A stretch of DNA of 28,218 bases from positions 1-28,218 of the forward strand of contig NZ_CAMLMJ010000034.1 in NCBI RefSeq assembly GCF_946481145.1. The letters are read 5' to 3'. The translations under genes and the position numbers were made by a program. Position 1 is the first letter of the stretch, and the number at the start of each line of letters is the position of its first letter. Origin of the DNA: an uncultured Sediminibacterium sp. GTDB taxonomy: Bacteria > Bacteroidota > Bacteroidia > Chitinophagales > Chitinophagaceae. The notes beneath the pieces were generated by a model, which was not told the DNA's origin, ran no database searches, and saw only the letters and a list, made by a program, of their open reading frames with translations. Positions 15,361-24,134 of this stretch are shown here, one piece after another.

Positions 15361-16200
15361 TTATTTCGAAAAGGAAAGCTCGGCCAGAACGGGAAAGTGG
15401 TCTGAGGGGAATTTTCCATTATAGGAATCGGTAAGCACCCCCCATCTTTTTACGGAAAACTGGCTGCTGATGAAAATATGATCAATAATATCGGCTTTGG
15501 TAAAATTTCTGCCGAAGTTTTGAAAGCTACCATTATTAACATAAGGATATTTCACATCGCGGTAAGTATCGCGTAAAGTAGTTGAATTGGCAATAAGCTG
15601 ATACCATTCGCTGCTATAATTGCCATTAAAATCGCCGGTTAAAATTACCGGAGCATTCCCTGCGATGGTTTTAATTTTATCTAATAATAATTTACTGCTC
15701 TCTCTTCTTGCTACCATACCCTGGTGATCGTAATGCACATTAAAGCAATAAAAAGTTTTCTTCGATTTCTTTTCTTTCAGCATTACCCAGGAGCAAATGC
15801 GGTTGATGCGTGCGTCCCAGCCAAAGCCTGGTTTATCTGGTGTTTCTGAAAGCCAGAAATCACCTCCTTTAATAAAATCAAAGCGGTCTTTTTTATAGAA
15901 AATAGCCGAATGTTCTCCTTTTTCCTTTCCATCGTCGCGGCCAATGCCGTAGCGCTCGTATTCTGGCAGTTGCGACTGTATATCATCTAACTGGTTTTTA
16001 AATCCTTCCTGCGTACCGAATATATCAAAGCCATGAAAACGAATCAAATTGGCTACATAAACTTTCCTGTCGGTCCAAAGGTTTCCGGTATCTCTGGAAG
16101 TTTCCAGTCTCACATTAAATGTGCCCACATTAAGTGTCTGTGCCTGAGTGGTAAAAACTTGCAGGAGGAAAATGATTGCGAAGAATGATTTTATTTTCAT
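15361..16200 (-). CDS. Secreted endonuclease/exonuclease/phosphatase family protein
   Basis: 279 residues. The signal peptide is residues 1-20 (MKIKSFFAIIFLLQVFTTQA), which fixes the start at ATG 16200 rather than at the open-frame limit 16263. The EEP fold motifs are LNVGTFNVRLE (Asn), IFGTQEGFKNQ (catalytic Glu), FNVHYDHQG, ILTGDFNGNY (Asp and Asn) and the terminal SDHFPVLAEL (Asp-His). All key metal and catalytic residues are present, so it is probably an active periplasmic or extracellular phosphodiesterase or phosphatase. The substrate (nucleic acid, sphingomyelin or inositol phosphate type) cannot be told. Confidence 0.93.
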   Translation of the reverse strand: MKIKSFFAIIFLLQVFTTQAQTLNVGTFNVRLETSRDTGNLWTDRKVYVANLIRFHGFDIFGTQEGFKNQLDDIQSQLPEYERYGIGRDDGKEKGEHSAIFYKKDRFDFIKGGDFWLSETPDKPGFGWDARINRICSWVMLKEKKSKKTFYCFNVHYDHQGMVARRESSKLLLDKIKTIAGNAPVILTGDFNGNYSSEWYQLIANSTTLRDTYRDVKYPYVNNGSFQNFGRNFTKADIIDHIFISSQFSVKRWGVLTDSYNGKFPSDHFPVLAELSFSK

Positions 16201-16404
16201 GGTTATTATTATGAAAGGAAGGTATTCATTTTTAAGTCTTTTGAAAATTAATAATTTGAGCATTTTCTTGATACGGGCTTAATGTCGCACATGCTTGATT
16301 AGCTCATTTAATAAAGAAATGTTTTACTGTTATGATCTTATAACTCAGCGCTGCCCTGGAAAATTAACTGCTAGTTTCCTATCGTGAGAGATGACAAAGA
16401 TTTT

Positions 16405-16515
16405 AGAATAATTGATTGCCGTAAATGCAATACCTGTTATTAATAGAACACGGATTTTCATGATCTTCAAGATTTATCATGATTGATCCTGAAAATCAGG
16501 AAAATCTGTGTTCCG
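16405..16515. mobile_element. MITE-like core, copy 3, without clear outer ends
   Basis: The core GTAAATGCAATACCTGTTAT and TAGAACACGGAT matches copies 1 and 2. The central hairpin arms 16446-16469 and 16490-16513 pair at 21 of 24 positions around a 20-nt loop. Outer inverted repeats like those of copies 1 and 2 are not evident, so it is a remnant or a shorter form. It lies in the gap 16201-16582 between the EEP gene and the Fic gene, which otherwise holds nothing I can name. Confidence 0.65.
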
Positions 16516-16582
16516 TCCTACCAGTGGCTTGCGGCTTGTTACCAGCAGCCAAATTTCCCGGACAGCAATACTTTGCAAGTTC

Positions 16583-17536
16583 TTACTTAACCAGATAAGT
16601 TGTTTTATTCTTGTCGCCAATTTTTTTAATAAGGCCATATTTAACGGCACTTGCGAGGTCGCGACTGGCTGTAGCCGAAGAAATAAATTTAAAATAGTTC
16701 AAATAATCTTTTCTGGTAAATGTCTTGATACCAGCGTCCAGAAATAGTTGGATTCTTTCATCATAAGAAATAGGGCCTGGCCGGTTATCGAGTAACTCGT
16801 CGAGTGATGCATTTATCATTTGTAGCATAAAAGAGATAAACGCGGTGGACTCACCTTTTTTATCACTTGTTGAAAGTGCCTGGTAATACTTTTTTTGGTT
16901 TTTACTTATCAGTGTTTCAAAAGGCAGGAATTCAAAAAGTGGATATTGCTGCATTAATAAAAGCGTTTGCCAAAGTCTGCCCATTCTTCCATTTCCATCT
17001 GAAAAAGGATGTATAAATTCCATTTCATAATGAAATACACAGCTTTTAATAAGCATTATTTCCTTGCTCTTTTGCACATAGTTAAATAACTCCTTCATTA
17101 AAAAAGGGAGATTTCCAGCTGGCGGAGCAATATGGGTGATTTTTGAACCTTTAACTATACCTACGCCTGATTTCCGATATTGTCCGGCATTCTTTATCAA
17201 GCCCTGCATCAAAAGTTTATGTGCGGCCATGAAAGATTTTTCCTGAAAGGGATTGAATTTATTAAGCTGATCATATAGAGAAATTGCATTTGTAACCTCA
17301 AGAATATCTTTTGCAGGACCAATCACTCTTTTGTTTTCAATAATTGCTGTTACCTGATCTATGGTTAAGGTATTCCCTTCAACTGAAAGCGATGCTTGTA
17401 TCGTTTTAATCCGATTTTGTTTCCTTAATTCGGGAGATTGTTTGCTAAGAAACAAGGCATTTATTTCTCCAATCTTTCCAGACACTTCGCTTACAAGGGC
17501 AAGTATTTCATTATTTAAACTGTAAGGTGGGTTCAT
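16583..17536 (-). CDS. Fic-domain protein with inhibitory helix and C-terminal winged helix
   Basis: 317 residues. The N-terminal Fic_N-type helical region holds an inhibitory motif of the (S/T)xxxE(G/N) form at S49-E53-G54 (SLSVEGN). The Fic domain has GQYRKSGVGIVKG, HIAPPAGNLPFLM and the complete catalytic motif HPFSDGNGRMGR at 176-187. So it should be an autoinhibited, catalytically competent AMP-transferase-type enzyme. The last 60 residues (258-317) resemble a winged helix (FTRKDYLNYFKFISSATASRDLASAVKYGLIKKIG). The start ATG lies inside a perfect inverted repeat, which suggests autoregulation. No separate antitoxin gene is adjacent, consistent with an internal inhibitory helix. Confidence 0.93.
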   Translation of the reverse strand: MNPPYSLNNEILALVSEVSGKIGEINALFLSKQSPELRKQNRIKTIQASLSVEGNTLTIDQVTAIIENKRVIGPAKDILEVTNAISLYDQLNKFNPFQEKSFMAAHKLLMQGLIKNAGQYRKSGVGIVKGSKITHIAPPAGNLPFLMKELFNYVQKSKEIMLIKSCVFHYEMEFIHPFSDGNGRMGRLWQTLLLMQQYPLFEFLPFETLISKNQKKYYQALSTSDKKGESTAFISFMLQMINASLDELLDNRPGPISYDERIQLFLDAGIKTFTRKDYLNYFKFISSATASRDLASAVKYGLIKKIGDKNKTTYLVK

Positions 17537-17564
17537 TTGATAGTATCATTTGATACTATCAAAT
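17535..17564 (-). promoter_or_regulatory. Perfect 14-bp inverted repeat over the fic start and -7 box
   Basis: ATTTGATAGTATCA (17535-17548), a 2-bp spacer and TGATACTATCAAAT (17551-17564) form a perfect palindrome. The -7 box TATATTTG on the minus strand (17560-17567) overlaps one arm and the ATG (17534-17536) overlaps the other. A protein bound here would block both transcription and start-codon access, as expected of an operator. The likely ligand is the winged helix of the Fic protein itself (inference). Confidence 0.7.
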
Positions 17565-17722
17565 ATAACCAATATTGACTTATCCGTTAGCAACCCTGTC
17601 GATTTTCTTGTGATTTAGGGCTTGGTAGTTTGTCTGGTAATTAGGCGTGATGCATTAAAACTCGAATTGTATAGTTACATTTTGTAAGCTTTGAATAACC
17701 ATATTTAAAAAGCGGCTGCAAA

Positions 17723-18352
17723 TTATAAACTATCTTTCTTAACCGGTACAATCCGGTAATCATCTGTACCAATTCCTTTTACCCCTCTCCCTTTTTTAGC
17801 ACCGGAATCCTGAATGGGTGATAAATTTTTTGGGATGATGGATTGGCCGATGGTTATTACCGGTGCAGACTTAGGTAAAGTAGCTTTTTCATTGATAATG
17901 CTGATTGTTTCGGTAGACGAGGCAGGAATTTGCGTATCAAAGCTATCGCCCCTGCTATACTGGATGGGCAGATCTGCTTTGTCGGTATACATGCTTTCAG
18001 CAGGTTGCACGGCGGATTTTTCTTCCGGGGTTTTGTAAATGTCCTGAACTGGGATACTGATGATATTCGTGTTTGAAGGGGTATGATTTTTTTGACCCTG
18101 TTTTGTTGGGCGATAGTTGAGGTAAAAGAGTACACTCACTAACGCAGCCAGGAAAAGGAAAACAATGCCTTTTCCGGGGAACTGAAAACCAGGAAGTGAA
18201 CTGCTTCCGGTATTGTTGCCGCCATCTTCAAGCGGCATCTCCACATTGAGGCGCTGCTCTATTCTTGCCCAGATGGCATCTGCCATATCAGGAACAGGCA
18301 GTTGTTGCAGTTTATCTGCAATCAGTTGCTCGTATGTGGTTAAATTATTCAT
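17723..18352 (-). CDS. Single-pass membrane protein, probable anti-sigma partner of the adjacent ECF sigma factor
   Basis: 209 residues. The N-terminal 40 residues are cytoplasmic (TYEQLIADKLQQLPVPDMADAIWARIEQRL). One membrane helix lies at about 62-80 (GIVFLFLAALVSVLFYLNY), then a polar, low-complexity periplasmic tail. There is no recognised zinc anti-sigma motif. The assignment rests on topology and on the 8-bp overlap with the sigma gene (18345-18352), which implies coupled translation. The downstream region to the Fic promoter, 17565-17722, shows nothing further. Confidence 0.75.
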   Translation of the reverse strand: MNNLTTYEQLIADKLQQLPVPDMADAIWARIEQRLNVEMPLEDGGNNTGSSSLPGFQFPGKGIVFLFLAALVSVLFYLNYRPTKQGQKNHTPSNTNIISIPVQDIYKTPEEKSAVQPAESMYTDKADLPIQYSRGDSFDTQIPASSTETISIINEKATLPKSAPVITIGQSIIPKNLSPIQDSGAKKGRGVKGIGTDDYRIVPVKKDSL

Positions 18353-18887
18353 GGTTTAATAATGCTTGTTGTAATTTTTTTCTGGCTTCACTCAAATGCC
18401 ATTTCGATGTACCCTCGCTAATCTGTAACTGATCGGCTATTTCTTTATGGGTAAACCCTTCTACCACATACAACACAAAAACAGCATGTGTAGCAGGTGG
18501 TAGCTTCTGTACCAGTTTCATTACTTCATCGGCACCCATTTTTTGCAACACTTTATTATCGATTGCAGGCTCTTCGATGGTTTCCAACTCAACATTTTCA
18601 CTAAAACGTTCGCGTGATTTAATGTGATCCAATCCCTCGTTTACAACAATTCTTTTTATCCATGCATGCAGCGAACCTTTTGCGGGATCGAATTGATGGA
18701 TATACTTAAACACCCGTACAAATGCACTACTCAATATATCTGCTGCATCAAATTCATCACGCGAATAACGCAAGGCTACTTTCATGGCGAAGGCATAGAA
18801 CTCCCGATACAACGCTTCCTGCGCCGACCGCTTGTTCGCTATGCATTCCTGCACCATTAATGCTGTATCGTAACCTGTTGTTGTCAT
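18345..18887 (-). CDS. ECF-type RNA polymerase sigma factor
   Basis: 180 residues. Region 2 is at about 25-90: AMKVALRYSRDEFDAADILSS, AFVRVFKYIHQFDPAKGSLH and WIKRIVVNEGLDHIKSRER. Region 4 has LPPATHAVFVLYVVEGFTHK followed by EIADQLQISEGTSKWHLSEA, a helix-turn-helix for the -35 element (about 125-175). It directs transcription of an unknown regulon under control of the overlapping membrane protein. The gap upstream is occupied by a word-repeat cluster, so its promoter is not obvious; cotranscription with the lipoprotein gene at 19016-19864 is possible. Confidence 0.95.
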   Translation of the reverse strand: MTTTGYDTALMVQECIANKRSAQEALYREFYAFAMKVALRYSRDEFDAADILSSAFVRVFKYIHQFDPAKGSLHAWIKRIVVNEGLDHIKSRERFSENVELETIEEPAIDNKVLQKMGADEVMKLVQKLPPATHAVFVLYVVEGFTHKEIADQLQISEGTSKWHLSEARKKLQQALLNHE

Positions 18888-18904
18888 TCAATGCTTTTCG
18901 TTTG

Positions 18905-19018
18905 GAGGGGGTGCTAGGTACTGGGTGCTGGGATTAGGGTTTAGAGGTTAGGTATTAGGTATTAGGTTAAAAAATTGGCTAAAGGCTAATGGCTAGTTGC
19001 TAACAGCCAATAGCCCTA
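18905..19018. repeat. Word-repeat cluster (GGTATTAGG and GGCTAATGGCTA words)
   Basis: GGTGCTAGGTACTGGGTGCT leads into GGTATTAGGTATTAGG. A second part, GGCTAAAGGCTAATGGCTAG, follows with the partial complement GCTAACAGCCAATAGCCC, which can fold back. Word types and their order match 495-592. It touches the stop codon TAG of the lipoprotein gene ending at 19016. Confidence 0.75.
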
Positions 19019-19864
19019 CCCATTACTCCATTCACTATAAACATCTTGTTTTCGTTTCAATAATATTGCTGAGGCCACTGCGGAGAGCACCATTTTTTCT
19101 TTTGGATCAAGGTCATTTACGATCCATATTTTATGATCTAGTATGTCTACAACGCCTACCAGTCCGTCATCCCAACGCAATTCATAACCGGTGAGTATTG
19201 GTCCACCAACCAATTTACCTTCTTTACCAGATGCGTTTACATGTTTAGAGAGCATCAATGGTTTAATTTCTATCTTCTCCGTTCCATTGGTCACGAATCC
19301 AATGTCTTTTGTCTGTGGACGTTCAAATAATTTTTGTTTGGTGGTCTTTGCATCAAACTCATTCACCATGGTGAGTGTCCATACTTCTCCCTTATTAAAA
19401 TTGAGGGGCACAATGGTTGCTGAGAATGCATATTGGTATTTATCGGTCCGCTTAATTTCATTCAACCAGGCGATATTGGATTTGTACACAATCTGATTTT
19501 CAGAAAAGCTTTCCTGCGCCAGCACTTCAGTTACCAGACTCGCATCCTGGATAGAATATTGAAAACGATTCTTTTCATTGTACTTTTCTCTGTCTGAATG
19601 AATATTAAACCCACTCAACAATATATCTTCTGGTTTTAAACTGAAGCGACTGAAGCGGCTGCCATTAGAGAAATCCCATCCTCTCTTTACCGAGGAGGTA
19701 ACGTAAGTGCCAAAACTCAGTTGTTCATTAAATTTCCAGCCATTGATACCTTTTACTTTCATGGCTGTTGCCTGTGTACTGAATTGTTCAGGTACAGCTA
19801 CTTTTACTGCTGTGCAAGATGCCAGTGTAATGAGGCTTACTGCTATGTTTATTATTGCTTTCAT
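19016..19864 (-). CDS. Predicted lipoprotein of unknown function
   Basis: 282 residues. A lipoprotein signal peptide with lipobox LASC puts the acylated Cys at residue 17 (MKAIINIAVSLITLASC). The mature part is rich in beta strands and polar, without a domain I recognise. It contains the segments GWDFSNGSRFSRFSLKPEDI and GYELRWDDGLVGVVDILDHKIWI near the C-terminus. It is likely anchored in the periplasm or outer membrane. The next gene upstream is another lipoprotein 66 bp away, so the two may be cotranscribed. Confidence 0.88.
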   Translation of the reverse strand: MKAIINIAVSLITLASCTAVKVAVPEQFSTQATAMKVKGINGWKFNEQLSFGTYVTSSVKRGWDFSNGSRFSRFSLKPEDILLSGFNIHSDREKYNEKNRFQYSIQDASLVTEVLAQESFSENQIVYKSNIAWLNEIKRTDKYQYAFSATIVPLNFNKGEVWTLTMVNEFDAKTTKQKLFERPQTKDIGFVTNGTEKIEIKPLMLSKHVNASGKEGKLVGGPILTGYELRWDDGLVGVVDILDHKIWIVNDLDPKEKMVLSAVASAILLKRKQDVYSEWSNG

Positions 19865-19930
19865 TTTTTTTAGTTGGCGAAATTATCTCTGCTAAGATGA
19901 ACAGGGAATGAGTTCTCTGTTCATGGGTAA

Positions 19931-21073
19931 TTAATAATGATAAGTGGTTTTTGTGGTGTTTAGGATAGTACCTGTTTGTGCAGACCTGAAGACTTTTACC
20001 AGGCTTACCGGATAGCCATCTGCGTCATAGGTATAATTAAATGATACAGGATCAAGCGTCAGGTTTCCGGAAAAATAGCTTTTACCTGTCCAGCTAACAT
20101 TATTCTTTGAGTTACGCGACATAAGCATATCGGGCCAGTTGAGATGAATATATGGGTTAATATTTGTATCGTATCCGTACTCAGACCATTCATTAACATT
20201 ATTTGACGCTACTGATGAACGCTTGATCTGATTGCCTTTTTTCATCAGTATATAATGGTCTACCGAACTTTGGCCACCAACATGTTTCAGCAAAGTTTCT
20301 ACTCCCGCAGCTGTAATATTATAGCTAACTGTTGCATCTGTAGTTGACCCGGCTTTATCTTGTTTCATTGAACGGATCTTACCTTGCTGGTCATAACTGA
20401 TATAGAGTTTACTTACTTCAACACCTGTTTCATCCTTTCTGGAAGTTTCAACTACTTTTCCTCCCTGGTAAATTAAATCTTCCGATAAGGCAGTATAAAT
20501 ATCTCCATTATTTCTCTTTTTTAATAGTGTTACATTCACCAGTTTGCCCTGTACATCGTATTGGTAGAGGGTTTTACTATCTGCACGATAGGTTCCATTT
20601 ACCAAAACAGCATTCACTTCATATTGTAACTTTTTTGCTGCCCTGCTTCCACCAAGGGTATAAATTACATCTTCCTGGATATTGTTCCTGTCTAGCGTCA
20701 TCTCATCAGTCTGGTTCCATTCTTTTACAGCCAATCTATACCTGATATGGTTTGCCGGAATATTAACTTCATTAACTCCTGGTTTTAGTCTAACCATTAA
20801 CATGTGTGGTTGGTTAGCACTATCATAACTGGTGAGTGTAAAACTGGCGGGTATACTGTCGTATATAATATCTCCAATCTTAATTACAGCCTGTACCTTA
20901 ATTGTTAATCGAAGAGGTTGGTTCTGTCCACCTCCTGGTTGAGGCGTATTCGGAACAGGATTATTAACAGGCCCTTGATTAACAGGTACAGGTATTTCTT
21001 TTTTTGAACAAGAAGCTAATAAAGTTATCACCACAAGTATTAACCAGCTTCCGTTGATCAGTTTGTTTTTCAT
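19931..21073 (-). CDS. Predicted lipoprotein with YD-repeat-like strands
   Basis: 380 residues. The lipobox LASC has Cys at residue 22. A proline/asparagine/glycine-rich linker (about 27-52) follows, and then a beta-rich region. Segments such as LYQYDVQGKLVNVTLLKKRN, LYISYDQQGKIRSMKQDKAG and FNYTYDADGYPVSLVKVFRS repeat a Y-D-x-x-G-K/Y-hydrophobic pattern like YD/RHS-type repeats of Bacteroidota lipoproteins. It is probably a surface or periplasmic protein; the function is unknown. The gap upstream (21074-21197) contains the end of the nrd operon terminator and no other gene. Confidence 0.88.
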   Translation of the reverse strand: MKNKLINGSWLILVVITLLASCSKKEIPVPVNQGPVNNPVPNTPQPGGGQNQPLRLTIKVQAVIKIGDIIYDSIPASFTLTSYDSANQPHMLMVRLKPGVNEVNIPANHIRYRLAVKEWNQTDEMTLDRNNIQEDVIYTLGGSRAAKKLQYEVNAVLVNGTYRADSKTLYQYDVQGKLVNVTLLKKRNNGDIYTALSEDLIYQGGKVVETSRKDETGVEVSKLYISYDQQGKIRSMKQDKAGSTTDATVSYNITAAGVETLLKHVGGQSSVDHYILMKKGNQIKRSSVASNNVNEWSEYGYDTNINPYIHLNWPDMLMSRNSKNNVSWTGKSYFSGNLTLDPVSFNYTYDADGYPVSLVKVFRSAQTGTILNTTKTTYHY

Positions 21074-21197
21074 GCTATTTTGTTTTGTTTGCTTGTTACA
21101 ATATGAATACCCTCATACAATTGAAAAGCGTTGGGTATCAATTGTAGCATTAACAATATCTTAACATTTATAGATAGAGATCCCCATTTTCCTCCAT

Positions 21198-21227
21198 AAA
21201 AAAAGTGCAGCTTTTGCTGCACTTTTT
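21198..21227. terminator. Strong bidirectional intrinsic terminator closing the nrd operon
   Basis: GTGCAGC (21205-21211), TTTT loop, GCTGCAC (21216-21222): a perfect 7-bp GC-rich stem with an A run of seven on the left and a T run of five on the right. On the minus strand it ends the nrdB-nrdA-21252 operon. Confidence 0.9.
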
Positions 21228-21251
21228 GCCAAAAGAGTATTTAAACTGCCT

Positions 21252-21710
21252 TTATTGTACCAGTTTCATCCTGGAAAACGGAAAACCATTGCACCCTTTC
21301 TTTGGATTTACCCGATCTGTATTATTAGGCCCGAATTCAGCTATTGAATCAGTTGCCGCCTTGTATACACTCAGACAAAATCCCCAGGTATATGGGGCCA
21401 TACCAGAGAATCGCATATAATCTATACGGGTATACAGACCTGCATCGGATTTATTCTGATGATCATTTTTTGCAATCAGGTATTGCTGATCTTTGTTCCA
21501 TCGCAAAATATGGTACTTAGTTGAGGGTTCCTGTACCCAAATCTGGTCATTGATGACATACCTGATACCATAATCATCTTCAAATTTAGCAGGTATTATA
21601 ACCGGGATTGTGTCACACCAGGATCTTTTCAGTTTCTCTCCATCAAATTGATTACCATAGGATAGCGAACCAACTACTACCAGCAACAATAATAAGACCA
21701 TCTGTTTCAT
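21252..21710 (-). CDS. Small secreted protein of unknown function in the nrd operon
   Basis: 152 residues. A signal peptide covers about residues 1-19 (MKQMVLLLLLVVVGSLSYG); there is no lipobox. The mature part is beta-rich and tryptophan-rich, with cysteines at 32, 112 and 140, segments YVINDQIWVQEPSTKYHILR and GMAPYTWGFCLSVYKA, and a C-terminal KKGCNGFPFSRMKLV. I do not recognise the family. Only 15 bp separate it from the nrdA stop and a terminator follows directly, so it is almost certainly cotranscribed with nrdBA and under the same riboswitch. Confidence 0.88.
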   Translation of the reverse strand: MKQMVLLLLLVVVGSLSYGNQFDGEKLKRSWCDTIPVIIPAKFEDDYGIRYVINDQIWVQEPSTKYHILRWNKDQQYLIAKNDHQNKSDAGLYTRIDYMRFSGMAPYTWGFCLSVYKAATDSIAEFGPNNTDRVNPKKGCNGFPFSRMKLVQ

Positions 21711-21725
21711 CGTATTTATTTTTGA

Positions 21726-24101
21726 TTATGATCCACAACTGATACATCCATCCTGCATAGAACAACTGCCACCTTGCGACTGAACGGGATCAATTTGTTC
21801 TTGCACTGCTTTCACCTCTGCTGCTTGTGTTACAATATTCATTTGTTGCTCTACCGTAAACTGTACAGCCTGAGTTGCTGCCTGAGTCCGCAGATAATAC
21901 ATGCCGGTTTTAAGTCCCTTTTTCCATCCATAAAAATGCATGGATGTGAGTTTGGAAATAGTGGGTGTATCTACGAAAACATTTAGTGATTGAGACTGGC
22001 AAATATAAGCCCCGCGATCGGCAGCCATATCAATAATACTGCGTTGTTTTATTTCCCAAACTGTTTTGTACAACTCTTTTATATCTGCCGGAATTTCTGG
22101 TATCTGCTGAATAGACCCGTTAGCTGCTATAATTTTTTGCTTCATGGTATTATTCCACAAACCCAATTGTACAAGGTCTTTGAGCAGGTGCTTATTTACA
22201 ATAATAAATTCCCCGCTTAAAACACGACGCGTATAAATATTTGATGTATATGGCTCAAAGCACTCATTATTACCAAATATCTGTGAAGTTGACGCTGTTG
22301 GCATTGGCGCTACCAGCAAGGAATTTCGAACACCAGATTGCATTACTTCTGCACGCAGGTTTTCCCAGTTCCACCTGTCGCTGGGCTGTACATTCCACAT
22401 ATCAAACTGGAATATACCTTTTGAGAGTGGTGATCCGCTAAAGCTTTCGTAGGCGCCCTGTTCCTTTGCCAGATCTTTACTTGCTGTCATGGCAGCAAAA
22501 TAAATGGTCTCAAAAATATTCTTGTTCAGTAATCGTGCCAGCTCACTTTCAAATGGAAGTCGTAACATTATAAAAACATCTGCCAGCCCCTGCACACCAA
22601 TTCCAATGGGACGATGTTTTTTGTTAGAATATTCCGCTTCTGGAACAGGATAATAATTTCCATCGATCACCGCGTTCAGGTTCTTAGTAACCTGATAGGT
22701 TACTTCATATAATTTCTCGTGATCAAATTTACCCTCTGATACAAAACGCGGAAGCGCCAGTGAAGCAAGGTTACATACGGCCACTTCTTCCGCAGAGGTA
22801 TATTCCAGTATTTCTGTACAGAGATTACTGCTTTTTATGGTACCCAGGTTTTGCTGGTTGCTTTTGCTATTGGCAGCATCTTTATACAACATATAGGGTG
22901 TGCCTGTTTCAATCTGCGATTCCAGTATTTTAAACCACAGGTCCTGGGCTTTTACTGTTTTTCGCGCCTTACCCTGCTGCTCGTAAGCTGTATATAGCGC
23001 ATCGAATTCAGCACCCCAACACTCACTTAACCCAGGTGCTTCATTCGGACAAAACAGGCTCCAGTCTTCATTTGCTTCTACCCGTTTCATAAATAGATCA
23101 GATATCCAAAGTGCGAAGAAAAGATCCCTTGCCCGTAGTTCTTCTTTACCATGATTCTTACGCAGATCGAGAAATTCAAAAATATCTGCATGCCATGGTT
23201 CCAGGTAAATAGCAAATGCACCCTTTCTTTTGCCACCCCCCTGGTCTACATATCGCGCTGTATCGTTAAAAACCCGAAGCATCGGTATAATACCATTACT
23301 TGTTCCATTCGTTCCACCAATATAACTACCTGTTGCCCTGATATTATGGATGGCCAATCCAATACCACCTGCACTCTGCGAAATTTTTGCCGTTTGCTTT
23401 AAAGTATCATAAATACCATCTATGCTGTCGTCTTTCATCGTTAGTAAAAAACAACTGCTCATTTGTGGCTTTGGGGTACCGGCATTAAAAAGAGTTGGTG
23501 TTGCGTGCGTAAACCAACGCTCACTCATCAGGTGATATGTTTTAATAACCTCATCTATATTTTGCTTGTGAATGCCTACGGCAACCCTCATATACATATG
23601 TTGCGGGCGTTCAGCCACTTTCCCATTGATGCGTAGTAAATAGGACTTTTCAAGTGTTTTAAATCCAAAATAATCGAATGCATAATCACGGTCATAAATA
23701 ATCGTACTATCCAGTAAATCCGCATTGTCTTCAATAACCTGCATTATATCTTCAGCAATCAGTGGCAATTTCTTTCCGGTTGTAGCATCAGTATACTGGT
23801 GCAGTTTTCGCATGGTTCCAGAAAACGATTTAATTGTACTCTTATGAAGGTTACTAACCGCTATACGCGATGCCAGTATTGCATAGTCGGGATGTGTTAT
23901 GGTTAATGAAGCAGCAGTTTCTGCTGCAAGGTTATCAAGATCTGTGGTAGCAACACCTTCATAAATTCCTTCAATGGTTTTTTTTGCTACGTCAATCACG
24001 TTAACCATTGGACTAAGACTGTATGATAATTTTTCAATACGTGCTGTTACCTTATCAAATTTTACGGATTCACGTTTGCCGTTTCGTTTTATTACATACA
24101 T
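21726..24101 (-). CDS. nrdA: Class Ia ribonucleoside-diphosphate reductase, alpha subunit
   Basis: 791 residues. It reduces ribonucleoside diphosphates to deoxyribonucleotides together with NrdB. The N-terminal ATP-cone ([25 protein letters not shown], about 1-90) gives allosteric on/off control. The barrel holds the redox cysteine C217 (PQMSSCFLL), N426-x-C428-x-E430 (SSNLCTE) and C443 (AVCNLAS), plus the tyrosine pair in TGMYYLRTQ for radical transfer. The C-terminal tail [13 protein letters not shown] carries the shuttle cysteines. There is no intein. Order nrdB-nrdA, with 33 bp between them, is the reverse of E. coli. Confidence 0.97.
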   Translation of the reverse strand: MYVIKRNGKRESVKFDKVTARIEKLSYSLSPMVNVIDVAKKTIEGIYEGVATTDLDNLAAETAASLTITHPDYAILASRIAVSNLHKSTIKSFSGTMRKLHQYTDATTGKKLPLIAEDIMQVIEDNADLLDSTIIYDRDYAFDYFGFKTLEKSYLLRINGKVAERPQHMYMRVAVGIHKQNIDEVIKTYHLMSERWFTHATPTLFNAGTPKPQMSSCFLLTMKDDSIDGIYDTLKQTAKISQSAGGIGLAIHNIRATGSYIGGTNGTSNGIIPMLRVFNDTARYVDQGGGKRKGAFAIYLEPWHADIFEFLDLRKNHGKEELRARDLFFALWISDLFMKRVEANEDWSLFCPNEAPGLSECWGAEFDALYTAYEQQGKARKTVKAQDLWFKILESQIETGTPYMLYKDAANSKSNQQNLGTIKSSNLCTEILEYTSAEEVAVCNLASLALPRFVSEGKFDHEKLYEVTYQVTKNLNAVIDGNYYPVPEAEYSNKKHRPIGIGVQGLADVFIMLRLPFESELARLLNKNIFETIYFAAMTASKDLAKEQGAYESFSGSPLSKGIFQFDMWNVQPSDRWNWENLRAEVMQSGVRNSLLVAPMPTASTSQIFGNNECFEPYTSNIYTRRVLSGEFIIVNKHLLKDLVQLGLWNNTMKQKIIAANGSIQQIPEIPADIKELYKTVWEIKQRSIIDMAADRGAYICQSQSLNVFVDTPTISKLTSMHFYGWKKGLKTGMYYLRTQAATQAVQFTVEQQMNIVTQAAEVKAVQEQIDPVQSQGGSCSMQDGCISCGS

Positions 24102-24134
24102 AAATAGCTATTTAGCGTTATTATTTTATTCTTT

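Noticed and set aside
16201..16404. Longer N-terminus or small gene upstream of the EEP gene
   Set aside because: The signal peptide begins at 16200; the rest has no convincing frame.
16583..17536. Toxin-antitoxin operon around the Fic gene
   Set aside because: No small antitoxin gene is adjacent; the inhibitory motif is inside the protein itself.
21726..24101. Intein or frameshift in nrdA
   Set aside because: Length and order of motifs are normal for class Ia with one ATP-cone.
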